Positions 48,001-59,800 are shown, counted from the first letter of the stretch. The stretch: 64,000 bases of DNA from Ditylenchus dipsaci (GCA_004194705.1 SADC01001050.1:1-64000); one strand, 5' to 3'. A program made the numbers and translations. The notes: generated from the sequence alone by a model not told the origin.

Positions 48001-51000
48001 CATTTTTACTTGGTAAATTATCCTTCTCATTCCCCTTCAGCATATGCATCCGTCAAAGTTAGTGTGCAAATATCGCTCTCTCCTGGCCAGAAATGACTGA
48101 ATCTGCTTCCTTCGGTCCGTTGTGATTGAGTCGATTTGAGGCCATGTTTTCAAACTACATCAATACATTTCTTCACCCAGCCATCTCCATTCTCGTTTGA
48201 CACACATCTAAATTTTCCCAACGTCGACAGGCTTCCTTTCTTTTTATAACGTTTTCGCATTTTGTTGATGCATGAATATGCCATTACTTTTTTGGTATCA
48301 TTGTCTAAGCATGCTACGCAACAAAAATTCAGCACAGTAACCGGGGCTGTCATACTGGCCATCCATAGAAATGTTGACCCTGTTTCTAAATATGAAAAAC
48401 TGACAAATTCTAAAGATGTGAATGTACTGATCGCATAACTATTTGCTGGACAAGTTGGTTTCCTGTAGCTTATACGTCTTCTCTACTGCAGGCCATACAT
48501 AACAAAGAAATTCTTTGAAAAGTAGTGTTGCTAACCCAGCTATTCCTGCAGACTTTAGAAGATCTGACAATTCCTGAAAAATATGTGTAAATCGGGATGA
48601 AATAAAATCTAAAAAAAATTAGTACCGGATATGCTACGGGTGCTACACATGCCGCTGCTACTACCGACTGTTCCTGCATATTGATCTGTATTCTCTATCT
48701 TTGTTTGACCCGCCCAGAACTTTTTTCCTTGGCACACAGAACAGTAAAACTTTACGCTGATGTTTGTCGCTTTTCGGGAAAAATTGATTGTTGTCAGCTG
48801 CTACCACAATCGAAACAACGGTGGAGGAGTTTCTCGAGTTGCTTTTTTTTCAATAATATAGAACTCCGGCTGATTTTCACGAACACCCAACTGTTCATCT
48901 TCCTGCTCAATTTCTGTCTCATAGGAGTCTACAACGCGAACAATATTTCTTTTGATATACTTCCTTGTTCTAGGAGTTGAATCTTCTGACTGCGTGACAA
49001 TAGTCTGATCTTCCTAGACTTTTCAGTTAGCAAAATTATTCAAAGCTGTTATATACGTCTGAATCCTCGAAAGTGACATTAGGGGTAGACTCTCAAAATA
49101 ATGATCGTCTGGTTGAGGCCGAATTATGACTGCTTGAACCTAACACCTATTGGACTGTCTAACTCATCTCTGATGACATGTTCTTCTGCGAAGTGGCTAT
49201 AGCAAACGTAGATACGTTGACGCTTTTTATTTGGATCCCGTAAACTTTCAGGGTCATACGGAAGAAGTCGAGGATCGGCAAGGGAAATTTCGCACCATTC
49301 TCGCTACCAACTTTACGAAAGCACACAGGGCACACCATATTCAGCAAATATACCTATCAAAAACAATAAAGAAATCAAATGCACGACACAAACAATCAAT
49401 GCCAGTCTAATACTTAGAAAAAGTCAAAATACAGAGAAGAAAATAAGAGGCAAAAGAAGAAACACGACTTGAAACTGATTTCGCGCAAAAAATTCAAAAA
49501 AAATGTTTTGACAAAACTAGGTGGTCCCGCGCATTCAAATGTTCGAAATTGCATGATGAGGAAGAGACAGGGTCCTTTAAGTGAAATATAGGGTCAATTT
49601 TTGGTTTTTAGCCTTCTGTTCAATTACCCACCCATCAGTTTTATAAAACTGGAGGGGTGGGCGCTTATTAGAGCATGGGCGCTTATATTTTGATCTCCCT
49701 CCAGCATGGGCGCTTATTAGTACATCGGCGCTTAATGGAGCATGGGCTCTAATTAGAGGAAATATGGTAATCGATATTTTTCCAGTTTACCGGAAAATTT
49801 CCGACTTCATTTGGCTTGAACTATGGTCCTGTATCGGCACCATCCACCTCTACAGCAAATTCACCAACTTCCCGGATAATATAATCTTTCGGTGTGAAAA
49901 TTATGGTAATGGGCTTTTCTTTTCTTCTCTTAAACATTGATAATTTAATACTCAGCATTTTAGTTTTGCAAAGTGAAAGTCAGCTGGAAAAGGTTTGTCA
50001 CACTTAAATTACGTACTGGTCACGAATAATGGTTTTCAGCACGGCATAGGACCGAAAAAGCAAAAATATCTAAACAAAAGTATTTGCACAATCCAAGATA
50101 TTTCCAGATTTTGAATGTTAAAAAATCATGCGAAAAAATATAGAAAAGGCACGCAAGAAGAAGGTACTGCAATATACCTGAACGCAATAGTTTTTTCAAG
50201 CCGCTTCTTTTCTCAAAAGGCCTTTTAGAACAAAACCGACAAGAATTCTCCTTAAAAAAGAGATGTGAACTGTCAATTCGAAAATCCTACACAACGTATC
50301 CTAAAAGCCCCTAGCTGTAATAATGGCACTAGTATACGCTAACTAATATGCTAAACTGAAGTTTTTTTCTGTGTTCAGGTGCAGGAAGGTAGTTATGACT
50401 GTTTGTTGGCCATTAGTGTTGTTAATGGGTATGTTTAATACGGTCTTAGGTCAATTTGTGCACATCTTAAACTTGAGCTCTTTAATTTTAATGAGTCTAG
50501 CGTTTTTTGGCATTTTTTGCTGGCTCAACTACCATTCTTCAACCGGACTGCGTTTTACTCTTTGGGGTTTTGCCCATATTTTTTTGTTCGACGTCAAGTC
50601 ATGTCATTTGAAAGCTAACATTCAGGACTAACTTTTAAAATCGTGTTTTCGGTTATTTTTCATGGTGTTTGGCAGCCCGTCTATTCAAAAAGTTGAAATC
50701 TGCTGCCTAAGATTGCAAAAAAGTTAGTCCTCAATGTTAAATTTCGAATGACATATAACTTGCTTGACTTCGAACAAAAAGATGGACACCAAAATCGAAA
50801 CCCAGTCTGACGAGGAATTGGTAGTTGAAGAATATGTGTAGAGCCCACTTTCTAGGTTGTTTGGCTACGTAAAAACATTTTGTGGACAAATTGACCATCT
50901 GTCGAATAAAACTGTTTTACGTGATGCAATTATTGACTCTCTTAGGTGCATTTGAATTGGGGTGATGACGGTCTGAAAAGATTTTTCAAACGTGCTTTTC

Positions 51001-51356
51001 GTGAGATTAAAATGGAGGTTAGTTTTTATGCATTATCGTAATTTTTTAAAAAAATTTCTAGGGCGTTTCATCTTGAAACTGAAAACCTTGATGCTTACAA
51101 AGGTGTAGCAACAAAATGACAGAAGAGATGAAGACCAATTTTGAAGCAATGCGACTATTCCCTGAAGATATAGTTGGATACCTTTTGTCAAGTGAGGTTG
51201 GATTCAGCCACCATGAATACTTGGATACATTGCTGGCCAAAGCTAAAGGTCATTTTCCGAGTTTTGCACAGCAATGTTAATTATGAGAATAATTCAGGGT
51301 GGTTTGGTCGTATTCATGTCTTTTACAAAGGAGAGTTTTATAAACAAGACTGGTGA
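39064..51356 (+). CDS. MEPCE: MEPCE/Bin3-like 7SK RNA methylphosphate capping enzyme, split by a 9.4-kb intron
   Basis: ATG 39,064 (MSAKPPKLVNTLQHA, donor 39,111) starts 138 bp after the Mia40 stop. Blocks: PSTSDPAAKQSNSGYSS (about 39,300), KKSRRLNKNFLLGGSVTDPL (about 39,480-39,545), SRGYIVSPVVPQ (to 39,763), KHFSDKSHK to RIDIFCEDWFFDKNILDVGC (39,824-40,214), GHFTISIATTFRPKKIVGID (40,263-40,342). After the long intron: NFPDNIIFRCENY (49,786-49,905), VLQSESQLEK (49,964-49,992), VQEGSYDCLLAISVVN (50,379-50,428), VHLNWGDDGLKRFFKRAFRE (50,946-51,017), FPEDIVGYLLSSEVGFSHHE (51,062-51,248) and GWFGRIHVFYKGEF, TGA 51,354 (51,298-51,356). These follow the MEPCE order: GGNxxDPLNL-like motif, SAM-binding DVGCNAG, VHLNWGDxGLKR and SPDVGFS. 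The family caps 7SK snRNA 5-prime ends with a methyl group. One-base shifts occur near 50,428 and 51,115. Exact first-exon joins are uncertain. Confidence 0.85.
40452..41330. mobile_element. Fold-back element with repeated TTCGTAA ends, in a MEPCE intron
   Basis: The left end GTAGGAAGTTTCGTAACGAG begins an array of AATTTTCGTAAGAA units. The right end is its inverse (CTTGTTACGAAAGTTCCTAC). A nested MITE (about 40,880-41,113; ends GGGGCATGCCCGTGCG, inverse CGATCATGCCCC, arms with GCGCGAACCAGCAG) lies inside. A lone end of the same family is at 57,740-57,893. Confidence 0.8.
41507..41742. mobile_element. GGGGCATGCCC-family MITE
   Basis: TAAAGGGGCATGCCCACGCA and the inverse GCGTGGGCACGCCCCTTTA bound two arms containing CAAGGCCTAGAATTTAATTT. 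TTTAA-like sites lie on both sides. Confidence 0.75.
42277..42350 (-). repeat. tRNA-like / SINE-type sequence
   Basis: Antisense contains a B-box GGTTCGATTCC and an A-box-like TGGCTTAGTAATAAAGC about 40 nt upstream. Neither the acceptor stem nor the T stem pairs fully, so it does not fold as a normal tRNA. Best read as a tRNA pseudogene or SINE head. Confidence 0.4.
42356..42777. mobile_element. 422-bp CAGTC MITE
   Basis: CAGTCGACTCTCGATTTAAG and its inverse, with TA on both sides, bound almost complementary arms. The subterminal GTTCGTTCCCAGCTGGGTCC and TGACAGTCTGGTCGC match the 36,056 and 51,660 elements, while the outer ends differ. Confidence 0.9.
43382..44173 (+). CDS. TIMM23: TIM23-like inner-membrane translocase subunit, frame-shifted
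   Basis: Exons 43,382-43,474, 43,563-43,737, 43,793-44,040 and 44,097-44,173 (TGA) have GT/AG borders. Key blocks are IGVVVGGALCVNCARGLGGE, RTRPYMTRLASATVKHG, GVAMFLYSAIHVGLKF and ADDDLNSIAAAAMAGALFRS, matching the C-terminal half of TIM23 (LYSAFGV, then EDDLNTVAAGTMTGMLY). The hydrophobic part would be the Tim17/22/23 membrane channel segment. One-base shifts near 43,655, 43,866 and 44,010 break it as assembled. The N-terminal 31 residues (MVKSELFETIDLFEQDLMPM) are not recognised. It lies in a MEPCE intron on the same strand. AATAAA follows near 44,248. Confidence 0.6.
44365..44830 (+). CDS. Unassigned coding-like stretch between GGAAT arrays
   Basis: About 44,380-44,556 reads NVDSYESKAILDDNVTKLAK, then KKKDQNDLKSLLLKLMESPL, ending in a stop. 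A separate frame from ATG 44,603 reads FYDLFAEYICKLIDCDPDLR and PFFAKVCQGEFPHSFES before running into the array. Composition is protein-like but I recognise neither. They could be exons of one gene captured with the TIM23-like gene. Confidence 0.3.
45058..46360. other. Gene-free stretch with repeat fragments
   Basis: About 45,210-45,335 is a degenerate CGGGTCGGGGACCCGA / GACCCGAATTT repeat. A solo CACGGCAAGGCCTGTTGCGC end after TTAA lies at 45,731. About 46,075-46,200 is a diverged inverse copy of about 41,385-41,495. No exon supported. Confidence 0.5.
46365..49769. mobile_element. DNA transposon with GGGCGCTTATTAGAGCAT-repeat ends
   Basis: Left subterminal units (46,420-46,480) and right units (49,660-49,750) repeat GAGCATGGGCGCTTATTAG. 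The outer ends are roughly inverse (GCCGTATTCTCT; inverse of AGAGGAAATATGG). Transposase remnants lie on the minus strand. The right end is only about 17 bp before the MEPCE exon at 49,786. Confidence 0.6.
47085..49345 (-). pseudogene. Degenerate DDE transposase, possibly Kolobok-like
   Basis: High to low: MVCPVCFRKVGSENGAKFPL (about 49,340), ISMDGQYDSPGYCAEF (about 48,370) followed after a frame change by CCVACLDNDTKKVMAYSCI, then KSVDVG-type and SKNVDHTWKREIVKQALNHH (about 47,190). A DG-x-DSPG motif followed by a cysteine-rich strand and ETKK-like turn is typical of an animal DDE transposase group I associate with Kolobok. The family name is tentative. Frames are broken by stops. Confidence 0.45.
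50510..50850. repeat. Imperfect inverted repeat between MEPCE exons
   Basis: CTCAACTACCATTCTTCAAC to TTGTTCGACGTCAAG on the left is inverse to about 50,760-50,830 (CTTGACTTCGAACAAAAAGA to GGTAGTTGAAG). Arms are about 85% alike by eye. It is an old fold-back inside the intron 50,429-50,945. Confidence 0.6.
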
Positions 51357-51659
51357 ATTCAACAAAATATGTCTGTGAGCGAGAAAGGATATGATTACCA
51401 TCGTTCGAACTGAATGTAACATGTAATAAATCGGTGCTGTGGTGGGTAACACAGGACTTCAACTGCTGCCGCGGAGCTCTATAAAGTTCCCACTTTAAAA
51501 AAATACACTAATTTCTAAAACTTTAGCGTTTTCCCCACTTTTTGAGGGACATGTCCTTGCATTACACTAAAATAATCGCGGGACAAGCAGTGCTTTCCTT
51601 TTTTTTCATATGCGTTATCACCTAGCTTTTTAAATTTTTCTTTCTTTTTCTTTAAAATA

Positions 51660-52088
51660 CAGTCAAACCTCGATTTAGTGGCACCCCCAAAAGTTCGTTC
51701 CCGCCTAGGGTCCGACACTTTTTTTAACCCAATTTTCAAAATATTTATCGATTCTGTTATGACAGTCTGGTCACGAATATCGTGAGGATTCCGATTTTGC
51801 CGATCGTTTTTTGAAAAGTAAACGAATTTCGGGTTGAAAAAGTGAAACCTCGATATATAGTGGCACTGTTTTCAAAAAAGGGGTGCCACTATATCGAGGT
51901 TTCACTTTTTTACCCCAATATTTGTTTACTTTTCAAAAAACGATCGGCAAAATCGGAATCCTCACGATATTCGTGACCAGACTGTCATAACAGAATCGAT
52001 AAAATATTTTGAAAATTGGGTTAAAAAAAGTGTCGGACCCTAGGCGGGAACGAACTTTTGGGGGTGCCACTAAATCGAGGTTTGACTG
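51660..52088. mobile_element. 429-bp CAGTC MITE
   Basis: CAGTCAAACCTCGATTTAGT and its inverse, with TA on each side. Subterminal GTTCGTTCCCGCCTAGGGTC is identical to the 36,056 element, while the terminal 30 bp differ in the phrase repeated (AGTGGCACC here, AGTGTACACC there). Confidence 0.9.
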
Positions 52089-52090
52089 TA

Positions 52091-53222
52091 GTGTAAGATC
52101 ATCAATATTAAATTGAAGACTAAACGGTTGTCCCCTACTTTATTCGCAGTATTGGGTACGGGCATGCCCTTATTATTACAGTTTACCAGATGTTCTGCGA
52201 TTTTACGGAATTTTATTGGGTTGAAAAAAAACTTTTGTGAAAAATCAGCGCACACACGAGCTATGTGGCAGCAAGGGTCGGCAAGAAGTGGGTTTTGAGC
52301 CACGTTTGAGACAGCCTGATTTTTCGCAGAATTTGCATAAAGTCTCATATTACTTCGGGATTTTCTAATTATGATATGCACTTTTAAGACTTCAATGTAA
52401 AACGGTCAAAGCAAAAAGAAACGGTTAAAAAACCATCCGGTGGCCTGGAAGAGCCGCCTCTTACCAACCCTGGTGTTGAAACCGTTAATTTGGGCTTTTG
52501 CGATTTTCATCCCTAGCAATTTATTTGAAGTTATTTTTGGTGCAAAGCTAATTCACACAGTATTGTCTGTCGATTTGTTGAAATGGCTTGTATTTTTGGT
52601 GCTGAAAGCAAATAAATTTTAAAAATTAAAAGATGATTATTTTGACCACATCAAACGACTGACTCGGCTTGACAGGGATTAGCGTCAGGAACCTGCAAAA
52701 TGACCATTCAATACCCTTTTGTTTGTTAGCTCGCTTCCTTTTATGTTTCACACTTTTGCCTAACAGCTTTTATCCTTTTCGGCTATTTTCTGTTTGCTAA
52801 GTGGCCGGCCTAAAAAATGAGAGTGGGATGTCGAGAGACATCCACAGGTATTTATACACTTGACATAGATAAAATTATTCTTATTAGCCAAGAAAGGATA
52901 CTGAAAATTAAGGTCTAAAGGTGCATGCCCTTCCAATCCGATTTTTTTTCGAAAAGACTTGACTGAATTTACGAAACAGAAAAAGCAAATCAACTTGAAA
53001 AGTTGAGGCAAAAAATGTATGATCCAGCCAGGGATCTAATTTTTAAAAGGCTAACAATAGATCATCGTTAACAATAGATACAATAGATGATCGTTCAAAC
53101 GAGTTTTTTTGGTGTTTTTTCAATTATTATTTTTATTTTGGAATTCATTTGGTCCGGGGGGGGGGGACGCATTTCGTAATTATTCGTGAATCATGTTTAA
53201 AAGTCTCCTAAGTAATTTTTAT
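52091..53222. other. Gene-free stretch
   Basis: No supported exon. Contains AT-rich sequence and a GGGGGGGG run at about 53,157. Confidence 0.5.
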
Positions 53223-53223
53223 A

Positions 53224-53324
53224 CAGTCAACTCTCGATACAGTGTACCCTCGATATAGTGTAGATCTCGATATAGTGTATATTTTTCCGATCCCCGCGAG
53301 CTACACTGTATCGAGAGTCGACTG
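53224..53324. mobile_element. 101-bp CAGTC MITE
   Basis: CAGTCAACTCTCGATACAGT and its inverse CGAGAGTCGACTG, with TA outside both ends. The interior repeats CTCGATATAGTGTA. Confidence 0.85.
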
Positions 53325-53848
53325 TATCCTTAAAACAATAAAAACATTGATATCCGACATTTTTCTTAATCAAATATTGATTTTTCGATAAAGGAAATTT
53401 TGACTAAAATCTGACTTTTTTCCTTGGGGCACCAAGGTAAATCAAGGTTTGGGTCAATTTTAGTCAATTTTTTTTTTCAAAAATGTGACTGTTTTGTTGA
53501 TTTACCCTGTACAATTCTAGTTCCAACTGAGCTTTCAGCTGACCGATTGCCACTGAAAAAAACTGAGAAAAAGTTAGTTGAAAGAAACTAGTTTTTGCTC
53601 TGTTTAACTCTCTGTTTAAAAAAACTAACTTTTTTCTCAAGTTTATTTTCTTCAGTTACAATGGGTCATTTTGATAGCTCAGTAGAATCTAAATTTTAAG
53701 GCTACATGTTGATCCAAATATAATGATTGGAAAAACACCGAAAAGTGATTGTTTTTATGACTTACTCGGGAAAATATGTAATATAGCGGTCAAATTAGTA
53801 TCTTGGTGTGTGTTTTCTGTCAGAGTTTTTTTATTGCCGCACATAAAT

Positions 53849-56800
53849 TTATATACCCGATTTGTATATATATCCGATTTGTAGTTTATTAGCCCGAATG
53901 ATGAGGTAGACAAACAATACAATCAAAACTACAATTATTAAATACACAATCGAATCAGTGGAGCTTTTGAATTCTTTATCATGAGAACTTTTGCGGGCCT
54001 TTACCACCAAAATTTCCAGGTGGAGCATAGTAGGTGGATTGTACAGATGGTCGCAGGCATGCATAGAAGCAGCAGAGTGGTAGTATGGGCCACTGGAAGG
54101 ATGGTTGGTAAAGCCCAAACCATAGCTGGCCGAATTACCAAACATGGTGGGGTAGGGCGACGGCATCCAACCTGAATTTGTACAATTTACTACAAATTCT
54201 GACGTGTTAAAAGTTAGTATAAATCAATTTCTAACAAATGCCACTAATAGTGTCACAGCGTCAGTATTAGTGACGCTGTGAGTACGGAATCGGAGATCAA
54301 TGTCACGATATTAGACTTGGCGAAAAAATTAGTATGTGAAATGGAGCTGGGTATATTTTTGACTAACAAGGGACATCCACGAACTGTAAACTTCGACACG
54401 CAAATTCTGATAACGCCATCTTGTAGAGCATAGTCGATTTACTATATAAAATTTCAATATTTTTTCCCCGTGGAAACAAAAATCGAAAATTGGAGGCCTG
54501 AGAAAGTTAAAAAAATGACCAAAAATTGCCTTGGTCCCCCTGTTGTTTTTTGCAAAAAAGTTAATTTTTAAGAATAAATTTTCGTTATATATATATCACA
54601 TTATTTTTAGATATGATAAACACGGTTCTGTTGAGAAGTTAAAAATAGGCACAGGAATTCCGCACACCCCCACAGTTTTGCCTTCAAGATTATCCAGTCA
54701 GTTCAAAATGTGCTTGTTCAAAGCAATGTTTTATCAGATGTGCTTATTGTGAGAAGTTCTTATGCTTTGATCACATTATGTTAAATGCTCACAGCTGCTA
54801 AATGCATGTATTGACAGCCGTAGTTCAATAAAAAAAAGCAATATACAAAAGCATAACGAAATTTATTCTTAAAAATTAACTTTTTTGCAAAAAACAACAG
54901 GGGGACCAAGGCAATTTTGGTCATTTTTTTAACTTTCTCAGGCCTCCAATTTTCGATTTTTGTTTCCACGGGGAAAAAATATTAAAATTTTTTATAGTAA
55001 ATCGACTATGCTCTACAAGATGGCGTTATCAGAATTTGCGTGTCGAAGTTTACAGTTCGTGGATGTCCCTTGTAAGTGAATTTGAAGGAGTTGTAGGAGA
55101 ACATTGAGGTTGAGTCGAATCTCGTTATAAAAACTCCCTCAAGTTCGTTCCAGCCTAAGGTCCGACACTTTTTTACCTCAGTTTTTGAAGCTTTTTCGCC
55201 AATTCTCTTTTGACAGTCTGGTCCTAATAAAAGTGCAAGAATTACGATTTTATTTCTCGAAAATGAGGGTGCAGGCCGTTTCGTCGCCCAATTTTCGTCG
55301 CCATCATATTTCGTCGCCACAATTTTCGTCGCCACAATTTTCGTCACCAACAATTTTCGTCGCCGGCATATTTTTTGCCTTGAGTTGTTAAATCGAGCGT
55401 GGACTGTATTTTTGTTGGCACAATTGTCTATTGATTTTACGTGTATAGCGTCGTTACGTTTTGTCACGCTTCTTTCTCTTTTTATTTTTTCATGTCTAAT
55501 TTCAGGCTACAAAATGAACAGCGACTTCGATAGCTACGATCCGAGCTCAGTGAACTCAGTGATGTCGAAGTGGGTCAAACAATTGTGGATGGAAACAGAA
55601 AATGTTTTCGCGGATAAGTATTTTATTTGGCTGTACCTGAAAACACCGTCAAAATCATTAAATCTTCAGTCAAAATCATCAAATCTCCCGTTAAATTTTT
55701 AAAAGTTCTCGTTCTCGGTGTATACGTTTCAAATTTTTCATTTTTTTGCATTAGCATGTAGCTCTGAATTTCTTGTTTTTGATAAGCTATCAACTAGCTT
55801 GATACAATTTTCAAAAGTGGCAGAACAATTTGTTTTAAAAAATGCGTGGTTTTGAAAACTCAATTTTTCTCCCCCTTTTTTTAAATTGTATCAAGCTAGT
55901 AAATAGCTTGGCAGAAACTAGAGATTCAGGGCTACATGCTAATGCAAAAAAATGAAAAATTTGAACAGCATACACCGAGAACGAGAACTTTTAACAATTT
56001 GACGGGAGATTTAATGATTTTGACGGATGTTCTTGATTTGAGCCTTTTATTTTCATAGAACTGGCATTTTTTATGTTTATGTTGCTCAGCTCTATGTATT
56101 GATCACTGAACCTACAAGAACAATACTTCAGGAAGATGAAAGTACAAAGGTCCACCGGTCTGTCAAACAAAATATACCGGCGACGAAAATATGCCGGCGA
56201 CGAAAATTGCGGGCGACGAAAATTGTGGCGACGAAAGTTGTGAGCGACGAAAATTGTGGCGACGAAACGGCCTGCACCCGAAAATGCTACAACTTTGCCA
56301 TTAAAAACCCCATATTTATTTTGATTTTTTTTACCAACATAGCCTTACTAGTCCTTTTGATAATTGGCTATCAAAACTTCAGATTGATTAGGAGAAAACA
56401 ATGAATTTTGAAAATTTGGAATGTTCTTATAAATTTCTTTTTCAGTTTTTCTTAATCCTATTAAGGAAGTTTATAGTTCATCATAAACTGAAACTCCGAA
56501 ATTACTTTCCCTCGTCAAAAGGTTCGAAAAGTGATTTATCCCGTCAAATCATAAAAATTTCTTTGTTCAAGAATCTCTCAAATTTTTTGTTTTAATTTTT
56601 TAAAATTATTATCTGATGCAGTTTTCCATGCTCTATCACGCGGTACCAGCTTGTAGTCCTGAATCTCAGTTCCTAAAAAGCTATCAATTGACCTTATCAG
56701 ATTTTTAAAACTTGCAGAATGAGGTCTTTGAATGGATTAACTTCTCAGAAAAGGTTGCTCCATACAATGATTTTTTCTACAACTTTTAAACATTTTATTA

Positions 56801-59800
56801 AGTCAGTTGACAACCCGTTAGAAAACTGAGATTCAGGGCTACACGTTGGTATAAAATTTTGAAGAAAATTAAATTATTTTAAGAAAATTAACAAAATTTC
56901 AATCAAATTTGACGAAGTAAATTACAAAATGGACGGGATTTTTAACCTTTTTGACGGGTAACTTTAACCACAGCCTAGACTGAAATCAATTTTTTTTGGG
57001 AATTGTCGGCGCTACTTGCATATACCCCCCCCCAAATCAACTTTTTTAAAATGTTCCCAAACACCCTATACCGACCTAAATTGGCCTCAGGAGTTCAAAA
57101 AAGGCATTATTTTTGAGTTCTGGTCAATAAAAAACTGAGTTTTGGGACCACCCAAAACTACCCATTTTGACCATTTTAAAGGAATTTAGGTCTGTATTTG
57201 GGTGGAAATGGACCAAAAAAGGGACAAATTTTAAACAAAAAGGAAGGTGTTGAACATAGTTTTGTTGACTGGGGCCTAGCGCATAAATAAACTCTGGTAT
57301 GCATACATTTTTATGCATCCAGAGTCACTTTCGAGTGATTTGCGTCTAAGGTATGGGGGCGTGCGCATCTCAACCCCAAGCAACCAAGCCCCCTGCGCCC
57401 TTGAAGGGGGCGCAGGGGGCTTGGTTGGTTAGAGATGCGCGCACTCACTTACCTTAGACATAATTCCGAGCAAGACTCTTGAACAAAATGCATTTAGAGA
57501 CTATTTTTGCCCAGCTCCAGTGACCGAAACATGCCAAAACAGGCAAATGGTCGAAATTTCAAAATGTCCAAAATTCAATTTTTTATTAACCAGAACTCAA
57601 AAATAATGTCTTTTTTGAACTCCCGAGGCAATTTTGGGTCGATATAGGGTGTTTAAAAACACTTTAAAAAAAATTTCATTTGGGGGGGGGTATACTCCGG
57701 TAGGGTCGAAAAATTGATTAAAAGTGAAAAAAATTTCAATTATTTTCTCTTACGAAAGAAATTCGTTACGAAAATTCGCTGTTACGAAAAAGTTTCTTAC
57801 GATAATTCGCTGTTACAAAAAAGAATTTTTCCTTACGAAAATGTTTTCGCTCTTAACGCTCTTACGAAATTGTCTTGTTACGAAAGTTCCTACAGCCGCT
57901 TTCACCCACTCTTTAAAGGGCATGCCCACGCTAATAAGAGGTGGTGCCGGGAATTCAAATTTTTTTCCTAATCATTGAACTTCTGTACATACTTTTCAAC
58001 TTGGTTCTAACAAAACAAGGCCTAGAATTTAATTTTAGGTGTGGTTTTGTTAGAAACCAAGTTGAAAAATCCGTACACAATTCAGTGATTAGGAAAAATT
58101 TTTGAATTGAATCCAGAGTCACTTTCGAGTGATTTGCGTCTAAGGTATGGGGTGTGCGCATCTCAACCCCAAGCAACCAAGCCCCTGCGCCCCCTTCGGG
58201 GCGCAGGGGGCTTGGTTGGTTAGAGATGCGCGCACTCACTTACCTTAGACATGATTCCGAGCAAGACTTTTGATCAAAAATGCATTTAGAGACTATTTTT
58301 GCCCAACTCTAATGACCAAAACATGATAAAACAGGTAAAAAGTCGAAATTCAAAAGTGCCCAAAACTCAATTTTTTATTGACCAGAACTCAAAAATAATG
58401 TCTTTTTTGAACTCCTGAGGCGATTTTAAGTCGATATAGGGTGTTTTAAAACACTTTAAAAAAAAGTTGATTTAGGGGGGGGTATATGCAAGTAGCGTCG
58501 AATTGTCTTTGTCAATTGAGCGGTGGAGGTCAATATTTATTGACTGGTGGGGTATAACTTAAGTGTTTCCGAAAAATTGAAAGTTTCAATACATTTTTTT
58601 AGGACCAGCACATATATTTCGTTCCGTCTATTGACTTATAAGTTTTTACTTTTTTTTAAATAATAAAAACTATTAAAATAGCTCTTGAATTCATGCGTAG
58701 CATCTAGTGTTCCCCATAGCCTACCTGGATGTACAGACGCATTGTTGAGTGGATTGAAAGTGGAGGTCATAGAGTTAATAAATTGCTGTTGCTCAGTCGC
58801 AGCACTGCCTCTTATGCTCCCACCAGCATCAGGTGGAGGTTCTATTTTGAAGTCCAGTACATTTGGCAGTGGTATCATTGGCATAGCTGAGGGAAAATGG
58901 CCAGAAGTAGCAAAATTTTTTAGATTCTTCCCAGTCTTGGTGGTCTCTTCCTTATCTGGTTTGACTGATTTGGCACCTTCATTTTCGTCCTCTGTACCAC
59001 CGGCTGCTCTTCTTTGATGCATGTCTGGCTGGAGTTAGAGGCTGGGGCATGGGTGGAACTACAATTTGTGGAATGGTTGGCCGTCAAGGATGCGACCGTT
59101 TGGCGACGAAGCTCATCAAACTTTTTGTTGGCTCGCATCTTGGCTCTGCGGTTTTTAAACCAGACCTGGATTTTGGTTTCAGTCAGGGTAAGAGATGCTG
59201 CTAATTGCTCACGCTGAGCACCTAAATAAGTAGGAGTTGGGCGATTATAGCATCTTTTTCAATTTGTAATTATACTTTTTTGAAAAATTCCATCGAAATT
59301 TTAGATTCTTTGGGCAATAACAAGGATGTTTGTTTAATATTGTTGAATGCCAAATTTTGCGAAAAAATCTAGTCGAAAGGCCCTTTCTTGAATTTGAGTT
59401 GATCACCTTGGTCGAAATTTCAGAGCATCGTCCAATCGGCGAATTGGGAAAACGGGATATGGGAGTTTGGTTTTTTCAGCATGCTGTTTGAATTTTCGCC
59501 TTTTGAATTTAGCTTATTTTGACGGTTTTTTTAACTGTCACGTTAAAAAAATTAAAAAGACGTGAAATCAAAAAGGCACAAAAAGAACCAAATGTTTACG
59601 CACCGTCCAATCTAGCCTACTCAAGTAAGTTTGTGTTTGACCAGTCCAAATTGCCTGTCCATCTAATATTTTTCACGCTGCAATTAAGTTTGACATATTC
59701 CACGCCTAATTTCTATTTTTTATCTATAATGTCTATTTATGCGACTTCTTACAACAAAAAATCTGGTTTTGCAACCTGCTGAATAAACAGCTAACCTTGT

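Noticed and set aside
55264..55391. Open frame beginning MRVQAVSSPNFRRHH
   Set aside because: It reads through the TTTTCGTCGCC array and is repeat-derived.
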